This document shows, in pieces, positions 37,201 to 45,689 of a DNA stretch of 64,000 bases. How positions within the stretch are numbered: position 1 is the first letter of the stretch; every line of letters begins with the position of its first letter. This DNA is from Trachythela sp. YZ-2020 (taxonomy: Eukaryota > Cnidaria > Anthozoa > Malacalcyonacea > Clavulariidae). The position numbers and the translations under genes were made by a program. The DNA lies in contig JADLSH010000236.1 in assembly GCA_016169945.1 (NCBI GenBank), positions 4,016,001 to 4,080,000 of the forward strand. The letters are read 5' to 3'. The notes beneath the pieces are model-generated. The model did no database searches. It was given only the letters and a program-made list of their open reading frames with translations, and was not told the origin of the DNA.

Positions 37201-40200
37201 GCAAAACTGCCAAATTTAGACACGCACCATGACAGATTTACAATATTAGTAAATGGACATTCCAATTTCTTAAAATATTGCGAATTATGAGAAAAATTAT
37301 GTAAAACGATGTCCAAAAATTCATTCATTTGACTATTTTTAGTAGAAGACACTTGCAAAGAGAATTTTTAATCTAGTCTATTTTACTGCCGCCATCTTGT
37401 TTTCGTAAATCTCGCGCATGCGCAGACAAATTACACATATGTTCGCGGCGCTAAATTGAAGCAGCGTTAGACCATGGATTATATAAACACCACACGTGTT
37501 TTTATAATCCATGGTTAGACGGAATTGTTCAGCTGAAAACAACTACAGTACATCTCAATCTTTAATCAACCTCGGACATTTATTGTCCTGTACTACATTG
37601 TTTTTAAGTTCAAAGTGAGTATAATTCAATGCTCTCCAGAAATGCGCTATTCCGTTGTGAAAGCAGATACAACCTCGAATAAGCGCCTTCAAATAAGCCT
37701 CGTTCTTCACTACAATCTGTAAATCCCGTTCTATTTGTCAAGGGCAACTTTAATTCATGAATTGGACTATTCCAGGACAAAAATAAAGGGGATTTTTAAA
37801 GCGAGAGGCAGTTATATACAGCGCACACTTGTCTACCAAGCATCTCATGATCCCTTGAATTCTTTTTTCGCTATGCGTGGTACGAAATTAAGTGTTGTTT
37901 CTGACTTTCTGTTCCGCCAATTTGGAAGGAAACACTTCATTGATTTTGATTCATTGCGTCGCAATTAGTTAGGAACGTAATCCACCCCGTGTCAGATGGG
38001 TGATGTCGCGGCTGGGGATGGAGGAGGTACCATTGGTTGGGTAGGGATTCCAGTAATCCTTACGCTGGTGATGGTCACATGACTGTTCACATCCCCAATC
38101 ATTTTGAATAAATTACATATACATATACAGAACAGTACAGTACCGTACAGAGCACAAAGTGTGGCACTGATATGTAGACACTACCAATGTCCTATAAAAA
38201 GCATCTGCATGCAGGCTAAAATGGCTCAACCTATAACTGCTAGGTTTAAAAAAATAAACTTGATAAAAATATTGAAACAAATAATTAAGGCAATGCAAAT
38301 TTACATTATGTATGTGATAGTACATTAAACATTATTTATGCACAAGTGTTTTCCTTTATACAGTAAAATCATCTAGCATTAAACAGAGTAAAAAAACAAA
38401 AGAATGGATAATGGTTAGTTACTGTACCTCTCCTTTCTTTGACACAATTCTTGCCAACCACCAACAGAAGGGATCATTCTCTTGTGCTTTTGAGAGGACC
38501 TTTAAAATATTAGGACCTTAAATATTTATACTCATACAAGTCTCTTAAAATCCAAACTTGAAAATAATCATTCACATTTATTTAACTGTTTAAAATTATT
38601 CGTTCATGGCAACCAGGTTTAATGGTCTTTAATGTTTTCGCTGGTTACTCTGGTTTTAAGTAAATGAATGCAATGACACACCTTTTCAACACTCCACGGT
38701 CTAGTGTCTTCATCAGGGGGTGATCTAACCTCCCAACGTGGCTCCTTATATACTCAAGGAGTGATGTCATCGGTCAACAAGGTGGCGTATATAAGGAGCT
38801 GTAATACAACATTAGATCATCTCTAATAAGGACACTAGACTGGAGAGTAGTGAGGCAAAACTGCAAAACATAACTGCTCAATTACTTAGTAATTAGAGTG
38901 AATTCATTTTTGTAAATTTCTTTCTGTTCTTTCTTGAATGTCATATTGTCATTTAATGTACTTGCACAAAATAAAATATCAAAGATTAGGTCACATGTAT
39001 ATCCTTCTAAACACCACACAAATAGTCAAATACATCTTTAGTTAATAATCTAGATTTATTTGTTGTTAGCTTTGTTACACAATCAATCAGCACTGTCCAC
39101 CCCTAGTGTCCACCACTGTTGGTTGCTCTTATACACATGCACTCATTCTGCCAACTGACTCTGGACCTCATACAGTGTAATTTGATCAGTGTAATATATC
39201 CTAGAAGCTTATCTATTTTCCTGATTATTTGTCCACTGGTCTATTCCATGCAAGTTTGTTAACTACACACAGGCTAAGCTCTTGTTCACTTTCAGTTTGT
39301 TCTAAGTTTGAGGTGTTCAGTTTGCAGGTGGTTGTGAGTGGCACATTGAGTGGCACAATTCTCCTTACGATGCACAGGGCATTACATTTCATCTTTTTGA
39401 GAGGATTACATGAGCATGTAATTCCATGTCAATTCATCCAGAAATTTTTGAAAATGACACCACCCCTCTTGGATTTTATTCAAATTTGGAGGAAATAACA
39501 ACCAACATGAGACATGCAAAAATCCAAAATTTCAGGCTTGTAGCTTAATTAGTTTCCGAGTTGTCGGACTTTATATTTTCGGAAATTTGATCAAAAATGG
39601 GCGTGGTCCGAGCAAAAGTTCTCGGGTAGCGGTTCGGTAAAATAGTAATAAAATCTTGATTATTTGAGCTATTATTATAAAATTTGGGGGATTACATAAT
39701 TTGATGCTGTAGAATTCAAAAATGATATTAAAAATTACTTACAATCAATAGTAGAGCTGTTATTGCCATGGTAATTATTTTTTTTTCAAATATGCGTCAC
39801 CCCACTTCAAGTGTAAATTTTGGAATGTGGCGGACATGATACAGAATTTTTGACATAACCATGTTAAAGTATACATGTTCATGAGCATTGTAGGGTAGTT
39901 TCATCAATTGTTCTTCTAGGCTTCAAAAGTTACACCAACTTGAAAATATGTACCCAAATTGATGTTTTTACCCTTAAGCAACATTATTATAGATGATAGA
40001 TGCTGATAATTCATTATTCTGTTCATACAATTTATTAGTTATTATTTATACCTATCATAACACTGATATCAGAATATCAGGAACTTTTAAGCACAAAAAA
40101 GGAAATTTGGTCTAACGTTGTGGAGGTACTATGTTTACCATGTGTTTACCTAATTGTGTTTTAAAAAGTTGAATAAAATTTGAATAATTTCTGAGGAGTT

Positions 40201-43200
40201 TTTAAATTAATATTCATGGCTATTGAGCCCACTTTAAGTCAGTGTTATTTTGGGGAAACTATTGAAGATGAATGCCATAAGCTTTCTTATACAAGAAAAC
40301 AAGGTATGGAAAATCTTAGTGATTATTCTGAAGATGTACAAGAAACATTTCTCATGAGGGCAAAAATTGCTCATCAACAAGATAAAACAAATATGACTAT
40401 TTGTATGCATCATAGCAAAATGTATGGCAACGTGTTTGAAAGAAGATTCAACAAATGTTCTAATATTTTCAACTCTCATAAAGTAAAGGCAAAAGGTAGC
40501 CATATTATCACCCTTCATTTGGCAAAGCAACTTAGCCAAAAAGGGATTGATGTAATACCTGGCTGGCAACTTTGTAGAAATTGTTTTAAGAAGGCCAGAG
40601 ATGAAGAGGAAAATGATGAGCCTGCAGAAGCAGGTGATGAGACTGACTATGAAATAACAGAATTTGAACGAGATGTGACAAAAGAGGCTGCAAGAGATGT
40701 GGTGAACACCAGTTTTGAGGAGCTAGTAGTTTCTCCTATAAAAACACACGGTCTATCAAAGCAAAGAAAAATCAATAATGCAAGGGGAAAAATAGATCGA
40801 GCATGTGCATCAATTGAGGAAAGACTGGCAGCTGCGATCGATGTTGATAGTGAAGAATTGAAAAGAAAAGACCCTCGTGCAAAAATCCCACCCTCCTTAC
40901 AAGAAAAAGCTGCAGATTTAGATAGATTAACTCATCTTATGAAGGAAAAGCTCAAAATATCAGATTACAAAACCAAAATTCAAATTTTGACACTTACACC
41001 TGAGTCATGGTCCCGAAAAAAAGCTGCTAATTTTTTTGATGTGCCAGAATATACTATTCGTGCTGCTAGAAAATTGAAAGAAGAAAAGGGAATTATGTCT
41101 GTACCAAATCCAAGACAAGGCAAAACACTTCTAGAAGACACCAAATCACTTGTTGTTAACTTTTTTGAAGATGACGAATTTTCAAGACTTATGCCGGGTA
41201 AAAAGGACTACGTTAGTGTCTCAAGAAATGTACATAAACAGCGAAGACTACTCCTCTGTAATTTAAAGGAGTTGTACAGTGCATTTAAAGAAAGATATCC
41301 GGATGCAAAGGTTGGCTTTTCGAAATTGTGCAGCCTGAGACCTAAGTGGTGTGTTTCTGTTGGTTCCTCAGGGACTCATTCTGTTTGTGTTTGTACCAGC
41401 CATCAAAATACACAACTGTTAGTGCATGGAGCAAACATTGACAAAGACTATCACGACCTCATGGCGATGGTTGTCTGCGATCTAAACAACAAGATGTGCA
41501 TGATTCATCGTTGTGAAAATTGTCCAGGAGAAAATGCTTTGAGAGAGTACTTAGATGAAATGTTTGCTGACTCACTAGAAGAAGAAATTTCTTTCCAGCA
41601 ATGGCAGGGGACTGATAGAGCTATGCTATGTACCCAAACAACAACTGCTCAAGAATTTGTTGAACTTCTGGTTAATGCTATCAGTAAGTTAACTGTACAT
41701 TCTTTTATAGCAAAGAGTCAAGCCAGGTACTTGAAGGATCTCAAAGACAACCTGAGTGAAACCTCGTGCATTGCCTTACTTGACTTTGCAGAGAACTACC
41801 AGTTTATGGTCCAGGATGAAATCCAAGGATTTCATTGGAACAAAATCGGTTGTACCCTACACCCAGTTGCCCTATACCACATGAAGGATGGTAAACTTCA
41901 ATGTGAATCTATCTGTGTGATATCTGATGACATGGAACACGACACTTGTTTTGTTTACAAAGTGCAAGAAGAGGTTGTGAAATATCTGAAAAGAGAGCTT
42001 CCTGATGTTAAGGACATATTGTATTTTTCAGATGGTTGTGCTGGACAATACAAAAATTTTAAGAACATCATAAATCTCTGCCATCATTACAGTGATTTTG
42101 GTATAACTGCAAGGTGGGCATTCTTTGCAACCAGTCATGGAAAATCTCCCTGTGATGGTATTGGAGGTACAGTTAAACGACTTGTTGCACGAGCTAGTAT
42201 GCAGAGACCTTTAGACGATCAAATATTGTCCATGGAAAAAATGTTTGAGTATTGTGAGTTGAACATTAAGGGCATCAAATTTCTGAAAGTTACAAAAATA
42301 GATATGACACCTATCAGACCAATGCTGTATACCAGATTTGAGAGTGGAAAAACAATTCCTGGTACAAGGAGTTATCATCATTTTTCTCCTCTTTCTGAAG
42401 GGGAAGTTAGCTACAAGAGGGTTAGTGATGATGAAGCTGAAGCTGGAACATTTAAATTTTTTGACACTGTGACGGCTGATCAAGTTTCTGATGTGAAGAT
42501 CATGGAATTTATCGCCTGCCAGTATGACTCGTTCTGGTGGGTTGGATTGGTTCAAGAAATAGACCAAGAGCAGGAAGACATTCTTGTCAAATTCATGCAC
42601 CCACATGGGCCAAGTTTAAACTTTACGTGGCCAGCAAGAGATGATCAGTGTTGGGTGCCTTTTGACATGTTCATATGCAAAGTGGACACTCCCGACACAA
42701 CAACTGGTCGGATGTATAAAATTAGTGAGAGTGACTACACCAGAATCAACAGTTTGGACCTTGAGAAATAAATGAAAACAAGGTTTTCCGCCTCTAAGGT
42801 AAAAATAGTTTCATTCCCTAATTATCAGTGTGATTATGATGGTTGACTGTTGTGTAAAACTACCTGAAAAATACAATGAGAACTTCGACGGTTCGAGCGA
42901 AGGCCCTTCGTCTGGAAGTTAGTAGAATGGGTCAGGGGAAAACATGTGCTTTTATAGTGAATACAAAAGCGATCACGTGATAAAAAATAAACCAATCAGA
43001 TGGATTATGATGATGATTAAGATGATTATGATGACTTACAAGCATCTATAATGATGTTGCGTAATGATGTTGGGTACATATTTTCAAGTTGGTGTAACTT
43101 TTGAAGCCTAGAAGAACAATTGATGAAACTACCCTACAATGCTCATGAACATGTATACTTTAACATGGTTATGTCAAAAATTCTGTATCATGTCCGCCAC

Positions 43201-45677
43201 ATTCCAAAATTTACACTTGAAGTGGGGTGACGCATATTTGAAAAAAAAATAATTACCATGGCAATAACAGCTCTACTATTGGTTGTAAGTAATTTTTAAT
43301 ATCATTTTTGAATTCTACAGCATCAAATTATGTAATCCCCCAAATTTTATAATAATAGCTCAAATAATCAAGATTTTATTACTATTTTACTGAACCGCTA
43401 CCCGAGAACTTTTGCTCGGACCACGCCCATTTTTGATCAAATTTCTCAAAATATAAAGTCCGACATCTCGGAAACTAATTAAGCTACAAGTCTGAAATTT
43501 TGGATTTTTGCATGTCTCATGTTGGTTGTTATTTCCTCCAAATTTGAATAAAATCCAAGAGGGGTGGTTCTACCCCCTGGATGAATTGACATGGAATTAC
43601 CCGACTGTCTCTAGACATCAATATCAAAGACTTAAACTTAAACTGGCACCCTGCTTTCAAAATGAGTTTGCAACACCCCTGAGCCTAAGTATAAATATAT
43701 AACAGATGTTGATGGCACATTAGTTGGTGAATGTACTGTACCTTTCACCTTTATTACTGAGGTTCAATTCCTGGAATATTCAGTTATCAAATTATATTTT
43801 CACCTCAGTTGCATGTGTGAAGAGTGCTTTCAGTTTGATTCTAACAAACGCTGCACGTTTTCTCAGGATACTCCAATTTCCTCCTGTAGTAACACACCTG
43901 TGCAATACGCCTTTTCGGGGTTCGCGACGCCATCTTGCCAAGTGGAGCAAATACAATGGTAAAAACATTACCTCGTCCCAATGGGAATACTTGTCCCCAG
44001 GGGTCGATAACTTTTTTGTGTGCCCGGGACCGCAAAAACTATTTGAAAATGTGCCTGCAAAATATCTCCATGGATGGCCTTTACTGGATCCCTATAGGCT
44101 AAGGAGAACAGTTAAAAACTGATAGAACTATCCAGTCTAAAGAAAGTTATCTCGAACGTACGGTGCCAGTGTGGGTAGAGTGTAGCAAATATATGGCATT
44201 TGACTGTTGTGTAAAACTACCTGAAAATACAATAAGAACTTCGACGTTTCGAGCGATGGCCCTTCGTCTCGAAGTTAGTAGAATAGGTCGGGAAAACATG
44301 TGCTTTTATAGCGAATACAAAAGCGATCATGTGATAAAAAATAAACCAATCAGATGGATTTAATCAAAACAAACTGTAAACAAAATATGGAAATCCCATC
44401 ACAAAATATATTAGAATAGAAAGACAGAAATTCAGGAACTATATATGAGAGGTGAGATGTAGAGTATCTGCTGATGACAGGCATAAACAGATAGGAGTTT
44501 ATAAATGTAAGAAAATTAAGCGCTCATTAATGCCGAGAGGTCGAATGGTGTCAAGTTGGGAAATGAGACGCATTCTTGCCTTTTGCGGCTATCATTATTG
44601 GGACCACAAAAAAATATTCGGTTATAATATTCAGTTACAACTTTCAGTTATCAAATTATATTTTCACCTCAGTTGCATGTGGAAAGAGCGCTTCCATTTT
44701 GATTCTAAAAACTGCACGCAAGGGCGGATTTTCATTCCGCCCTTGGGGTGGAAGAATTTTTAGTGGGGTGGAAGAATTTTTAGTGGGGTGCAAGCGGCAC
44801 CAGGGGGGGGAGGGTGGAGCGAAATTCTAGTGGGGTTAAATACTTTCTGGGGGGGTTCACCCCCCCTAACCCAACCCCCCCAGAAAATCCGCCCATGACT
44901 GCACGTTTTCTCAGAATATTCAGTTATTAACAAAGTTATATTATATTCTTTAGAAAGCTCAAATGTAATTAAACTATAATTAATTGCATTAAATATATCA
45001 CGTAATACTCTGTGGTAATACGCCACTTTTGTTGTCCAATAATTGGCTATTTTCCAATTGCGCAACATTGTCTGACTCCCGCCGTAGATAGTATTACACT
45101 ATATATTTAATATTTGTGGTATATATTGAGATATAGCACTCGTCTGAGTGTGAAATTTGTTCAGCAAACGTAAAAATAATAACATTAATAGTACTAACAT
45201 GCTATACCCTACCTCGATCAAATCATCGACATAAAACTCACAACGTATGTTAGATTGTGGAGGTAACCGCACTTCAGAGAACGGCACTCGCACAGGATTA
45301 CTCCAACTGCAAAATACACAAATATCTAAGTATTGATCAATTTGCATTCCCTGAAAATGCATCTAAACTGGCTATAAATTTGCGAAAGAACATATCTTTT
45401 ACATAGCGAGGTTCTAAACGATCAAGAAAGCAAAGTTATAGCTGAATATAAGAAGTTAGGTTGTAATTTGTAAATAGTACTATAAAAACAGGTATCACAT
45501 ACTCGTCAGCCCGGGCAATAGTCACTTCTTCTGTATGTATATTCTTTACATATGCCTGGAGGAAAACATCTTAATATCACTTTATTTCATAGAAATGTGA
45601 TCATTTCTCATACTCAGTGAAATTACCTTATAATATCCTCCACTCTGAGATCGCACTTCGACAGCGAGTTCCTCCAT
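22153..45677 (-). CDS. FMR1: FMRP/FXR-family RNA-binding protein (complete, 16 exons)
   Basis: Cytoplasmic, ribosome-associated regulator of mRNA translation and transport in the FMR1/FXR1/FXR2 family. Exons in coding order: 45627-45677, 45503-45555, 45213-45306, 38428-38499, 32014-32096, 31578-31643, 31347-31440, 30296-30412, 29230-29397, 28583-28661, 27757-27890, 26290-26376, 24128-24445, 23626-23710, 22859-23227, 22153-22268. The sum is 1986 nt (661 aa plus TAG), with GT-AG sites and consistent phases. The start [10 protein letters not shown] matches human MEELVVEVRG. Order: two Agenet/Tudor domains (about 1-115), KH0 (about 125-200), KH1 with GAQG (234-237), KH2 with GKNG (297-300), a coiled segment ([16 protein letters not shown]) and a long polar tail. 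Length is close to human FMRP (632). A single gene ancestral to the vertebrate trio is likely. Exon 14 and the last exon rest on splice logic rather than strong similarity. Confidence 0.95.
25677..25726. mobile_element. 50-bp foldback insertion, ACCTCGTACCC..., with ~10-bp TSD
   Basis: Arms CCTCGTACCCAGGCTTTT and AAAAGCCTGGGTACGAGG surround an 8-nt loop. Flanks are GTGTAAACCA (25667-25676) and GTGTAAACTA (25727-25736), a 10-bp target duplication with one mismatch. The ends are shared with the 24-bp insertion at 50211-50234. Confidence 0.7.
25990..26240. repeat. Cluster of TGAGTAA/TTACTCA motifs in an FMR1 intron
   Basis: About a dozen copies of (T)GAGTAA or its complement, in both orientations, lie within 250 bp of the intron between exons 12 and 13, including TTGAGTAAGATTACTCAA at the left end. 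It could be a decayed inverted-repeat element or a simple internal duplication. No coding potential. Confidence 0.5.
27129..27361. mobile_element. MITE with ~43-bp inverted repeats
   Basis: Left end AGTGAGCTTAAGCAACCGAC, right end the complement AGCGAGCTTAAGCAAGCGAC; similarity continues through TTTTTGTCAACACGGACGTC on both arms. 233 bp, no ORF, in an FMR1 intron. A TA may flank both ends (target type uncertain). Confidence 0.75.
27757..29397 (-). CDS. FMR1: FMR1/FXR exons 9-11: KH1 and KH2 domains
   Basis: Exon 29230-29397 holds [20 protein letters not shown] (KH1, GxxG = GAQG). Exon 28583-28661 holds [16 protein letters not shown]. Exon 27757-27890 holds [20 protein letters not shown] and VVRVRIE (KH2, GxxG = GKNG). 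The isoleucine corresponding to human Ile304 is retained (VIGKNG). Both RNA-binding loops are intact. Confidence 0.95.
28707..28768. repeat. (TTCG/TTCA)n microsatellite
   Basis: Interrupted tetranucleotide repeat of ATTC/GTTC units between FMR1 exons 9 and 10. Confidence 0.85.
29510..29786 (-). mobile_element. tRNA-derived SINE enclosed by a perfect 25-bp inverted repeat
   Basis: Minus strand reads CTCTGTAGCTCAGTGGTC (A-box) and GATTCAATTCCTGTCGG (B-box-like), i.e. a tRNA head. A body with TTGCATTTTTCGCAGCCGTT follows. The unit is bracketed by identical 25-bp arms (29536-29560 and 29762-29786, starting TAGAAGGTTTAGGTGGATGG). Related copies lie near 10.7, 11.3, 35.9-36.2, 61.6 and 61.95 kb. 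A true cellular tRNA is unlikely because the anticodon and acceptor arms do not pair. Confidence 0.7.
30910..30951. repeat. Short palindrome
   Basis: CGCTACTCGCTATCT and its complement AGATAGCGAGTAGCG are separated by a short loop in an FMR1 intron. I do not see a clean target duplication, so its origin is open. Confidence 0.5.
31347..32096 (-). CDS. FMR1: FMR1/FXR exons 5-7: second Tudor domain end and KH0
   Basis: Exon 32014-32096 encodes [20 protein letters not shown] (human [20 protein letters not shown]). Exon 31578-31643 encodes [13 protein letters not shown] (human KLDVPEDLRQ). Exon 31347-31440 encodes [20 protein letters not shown] (human CAKEAAHKDFKKAVGAFSV). They are short and not open to ATG, so they are visible only by similarity and splice phase. 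Confidence 0.9.
31679..31731 (-). pseudogene. Decayed duplicate of FMR1 exon 6
   Basis: Just 5' of exon 6 on the minus strand, a stretch resembles that exon from its acceptor (TAG-TGAAGCAATA) through ATGTATA and TGTATTA-TGAT. It reads [17 protein letters not shown] and then a stop, and lacks the conserved VPQDLQQ segment and the donor. It looks like a partial tandem duplication no longer usable as an exon. Confidence 0.55.
32447..32529. mobile_element. 83-bp foldback insertion, TAGCCTG...CAGGCT, with ~10-bp TSD
   Basis: Outer arms TAGCCTGCATGGCAGACGG and CCGTCTGCTACGCAGGCT pair, and an inner hairpin GGAACACTCAG/GTGTGTTCC follows. Flanks ACACTCAATC (32437-32446) and ACACTCAGTC (32530-32539) are a 10-bp duplication with one mismatch. 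It has the same terminal bases as 12992-13056. Confidence 0.7.
33111..34724 (-). CDS. Condensation/alcohol-acetyltransferase-type acyltransferase, single exon, nested in FMR1 intron 4
   Basis: A 537-aa uninterrupted frame starting ATG at 34722-34724 ([10 protein letters not shown]). The longer frame to 34790 begins only at GTG. A hydrophobic segment at about residues 15-38 ([20 protein letters not shown]) suggests an N-terminal membrane anchor. The soluble part has the hallmarks of CoA-dependent acyltransferases: KKYPLLRTV near 102, GPLWR near 160, the HxxxDG active site HGTMDG (His189, Asp193), CPVNVRG and LGSYTTV. Substrate unknown; the family transfers acyl groups from CoA or carrier thioesters. 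It lies on the same strand as FMR1, entirely within its 6.3-kb intron, without introns of its own. It may be a retrocopy or an ancestral single-exon gene. Fold high confidence, substrate none. Confidence 0.85.
   Translation of the reverse strand: MATYNLFSMECEGLPGVFTTGIALFLVILISRVIYVISKQLVKSSKSQELRMNERKMDFFESVLDELHALGGANICCGLNLKSKSSLSYDHVYNALKCVSKKYPLLRTVIVQKCGSGDECVKYLRVVNDKNMVTLNKLSIEDWVSVWENEVQTKFDCERGPLWRTTLLKERYDAAQEQYHNTLLFTFYHGTMDGMAVLKFAQEFVKCLEKFSKGILTPEDVIRTGILPGVMTLLATKQFLHFKIMQWLLPECLMVHLLKFVMRINLTFDVENPVLSQYAGVNSVGRKSHTKEITKIIARQLSAESTQKLITLCRRNVCTVYGAMLACCHLAVEKLLQSEKLKGMNDRVKFGWYCPVNVRGQCEPRIQDDDLGSYTTVLMENVHVPDINTGNPRKFWNFAKQCTQEVHRGIRNGRHLFPLYLLPISHLLNPREFVSEFILHSKMKQSKSMSPVHSLTNLGRIDWRKEKEDTYEIESVFGGSGAYQHGATFVNHMATFNGVFIWSTSYITTSVTDETAEKYVDLVFEILLNVLSSSGEE
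34800..35870. other. Non-coding FMR1 intron sequence upstream of the nested gene
   Basis: Presumed promoter side of the nested acyltransferase; a TATATAAAG-like stretch in this orientation is not clear. A short direct repeat (GGATTCGAGTT) lies near 35,440-35,470. Short open frames near 35.0-35.3 kb have no recognisable content. Confidence 0.5.
35880..36240 (-). mobile_element. tRNA-derived SINE split by a 244-bp insertion with 10-bp TSD
   Basis: The two SINE halves are 36,182-36,237 (minus: CTCTGTAGCTCAGTTGGTT, the A-box side) and 35,880-35,937 (B-box GGTTCGATTCCTGCC and body). Between them 35938-36181 is foreign. CCTGCGGCAC occurs at 35928-35937 and again at 36182-36191, a direct 10-bp target duplication. 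The inserted piece has no ORF and no obvious inverted ends. Confidence 0.65.
37473..37513. mobile_element. 41-bp palindromic insertion, CATGGATTAT...ATAATCCATG
   Basis: Arms CATGGATTATATAAACA and TGTTTTTATAATCCATG pair with one mismatch around a short loop. GTTAGAC directly flanks both sides (37466-37472 and 37514-37520), a 7-bp duplication. It lies in FMR1 intron 4. Confidence 0.6.
38691..38848. mobile_element. 158-bp MITE
   Basis: Terminal inverted repeat ACTCCACGGTCTAGTGTC versus the complement ACTCTCCAGTCTAGTGTC. No ORF. In FMR1 intron 3, 190 bp upstream (minus strand) of exon 4. Confidence 0.65.
39418..39957. repeat. Left terminal inverted repeat of the 851-aa transposon
   Basis: 540 bp, ending inward at TTGAAAATATGTACCCAA, where similarity to the right TIR stops. 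Compared by eye with 43070-43600, only scattered single-base differences are seen outside the block near the tip. Confidence 0.85.
40216..42771 (+). CDS. Transposase-like protein, 851 aa, with candidate D-D-D core and C-terminal SH3/Tudor-like domain
   Basis: Single exon, ATG at 40216, stop TAA. The N-terminus has spaced Cys/His (CMHH at 63-66, C81, CRNC at 120-123) that could bind zinc. An acidic linker follows (129-150). A helix-turn-helix-like stretch ([19 protein letters not shown]) lies at about 268-286. Cys-rich CVCTSH and HRCENC follow at 391-396 and 431-436. The likely RNase H-like catalytic acids are Asp523 (LLDFAENY), Asp606 ([11 protein letters not shown]) and Asp647 ([15 protein letters not shown]). 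The C-terminus (about 763-825: [41 protein letters not shown]) looks like a small beta-barrel reader domain. Location between long TIRs supports a transposase role. Catalytic assignment is inference. Confidence 0.85.
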   Translation: MAIEPTLSQCYFGETIEDECHKLSYTRKQGMENLSDYSEDVQETFLMRAKIAHQQDKTNMTICMHHSKMYGNVFERRFNKCSNIFNSHKVKAKGSHIITLHLAKQLSQKGIDVIPGWQLCRNCFKKARDEEENDEPAEAGDETDYEITEFERDVTKEAARDVVNTSFEELVVSPIKTHGLSKQRKINNARGKIDRACASIEERLAAAIDVDSEELKRKDPRAKIPPSLQEKAADLDRLTHLMKEKLKISDYKTKIQILTLTPESWSRKKAANFFDVPEYTIRAARKLKEEKGIMSVPNPRQGKTLLEDTKSLVVNFFEDDEFSRLMPGKKDYVSVSRNVHKQRRLLLCNLKELYSAFKERYPDAKVGFSKLCSLRPKWCVSVGSSGTHSVCVCTSHQNTQLLVHGANIDKDYHDLMAMVVCDLNNKMCMIHRCENCPGENALREYLDEMFADSLEEEISFQQWQGTDRAMLCTQTTTAQEFVELLVNAISKLTVHSFIAKSQARYLKDLKDNLSETSCIALLDFAENYQFMVQDEIQGFHWNKIGCTLHPVALYHMKDGKLQCESICVISDDMEHDTCFVYKVQEEVVKYLKRELPDVKDILYFSDGCAGQYKNFKNIINLCHHYSDFGITARWAFFATSHGKSPCDGIGGTVKRLVARASMQRPLDDQILSMEKMFEYCELNIKGIKFLKVTKIDMTPIRPMLYTRFESGKTIPGTRSYHHFSPLSEGEVSYKRVSDDEAEAGTFKFFDTVTADQVSDVKIMEFIACQYDSFWWVGLVQEIDQEQEDILVKFMHPHGPSLNFTWPARDDQCWVPFDMFICKVDTPDTTTGRMYKISESDYTRINSLDLEK
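42840..43010. repeat. Interspersed repeat (GACTGTTGTGTAAAACTACC...), copy 1
   Basis: About 170 bp nearly identical to 44190-44360, containing CGAAGGCCCTTCGTCTGGAAG and AAACCAATCAGATGGATT. A related inverted piece lies at 63370-63478. This copy lies inside the transposon, between its ORF and right TIR. Confidence 0.75.
43070..43600. repeat. Right terminal inverted repeat of the 851-aa transposon
   Basis: 531 bp, inverted relative to 39418-39957. Its outer end reads GACATGGAATTAC. Confidence 0.85.
43750..43890. repeat. Repeat unit with an intact (empty) ACTGCACG-like site
   Basis: Contains CAGTTATCAAATTATATTTT through CTGCACGTTTTCTCAGGATA. It is paralogous to 44635-44718 plus 44898-44925, where a 179-bp element interrupts the same point, so it shows the uninterrupted state. 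Confidence 0.7.
44190..44362. repeat. Interspersed repeat, copy 2
   Basis: Matches 42840-43010 almost throughout, including CGAGCGATGGCCCTTCGTCT and ATCAGATGGATT. Confidence 0.75.
44719..44897. mobile_element. hAT-type MITE with 8-bp TSD
   Basis: Terminal inverted repeats CAAGGGCGGATTTTC and the complement CATGGGCGGATTTTC. They are flanked by a perfect 8-bp direct repeat ACTGCACG (44711-44718 and 44898-44905). The host sequence around it is a repeat whose other copy at about 43,750-43,890 lacks the insertion. 8-bp duplication with CA-ended TIRs is typical of hAT elements. 179 bp with poly-G/C interior, no ORF. Confidence 0.85.
45213..45677 (-). CDS. FMR1: FMR1/FXR first three exons: start codon and first Agenet/Tudor domain
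   Basis: ATG is at 45675-45677. The exons encode [34 protein letters not shown] and [17 protein letters not shown], which match the first Tudor-like repeat of FMRP residue for residue in spacing (human [20 protein letters not shown]). The 5' UTR and promoter lie to the right of 45677; I do not recognise core elements there. Confidence 0.92.
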
Positions 45678-45689
45678 ATTGACATCTGT

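Larger units (their letters stand above)
39418..43600 (+). mobile_element. Intact DNA transposon with ~535-bp terminal inverted repeats and one 851-codon ORF
   Basis: Left TIR 39418-39957 and right TIR 43070-43600 are inverted copies, nearly identical over most of their length. Both begin GTAATTCCATGTCAATTCAT at the outer edge. One short block near the tips (AAATTTTTGAAAATGACACC versus GGGGTAGAACC) differs. The only long ORF is 40216-42771. The element sits in FMR1 intron 3, antisense to the host gene. The target duplication is ambiguous because the outer bases AATT are palindromic (a 4-bp AATT duplication with TIR starting CCATGTC is possible). Near-identical TIRs and an intact ORF imply recent mobility. 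I cannot assign it to a named superfamily by eye. Confidence 0.88.

Noticed and set aside
42211..42606. 131-codon minus frame
   Set aside because: Antisense shadow of the 851-aa transposase ORF.
39418..43600. Assigning the transposon to piggyBac, hAT, Tc1/mariner or KDZ
   Set aside because: TIR length, ambiguous 4-bp-like target and protein motifs do not clearly match any of them by eye.
43724..44830. Frames of 64-132 codons
   Set aside because: They lie in duplicated interspersed repeats and a hAT-type MITE; no protein similarity seen.
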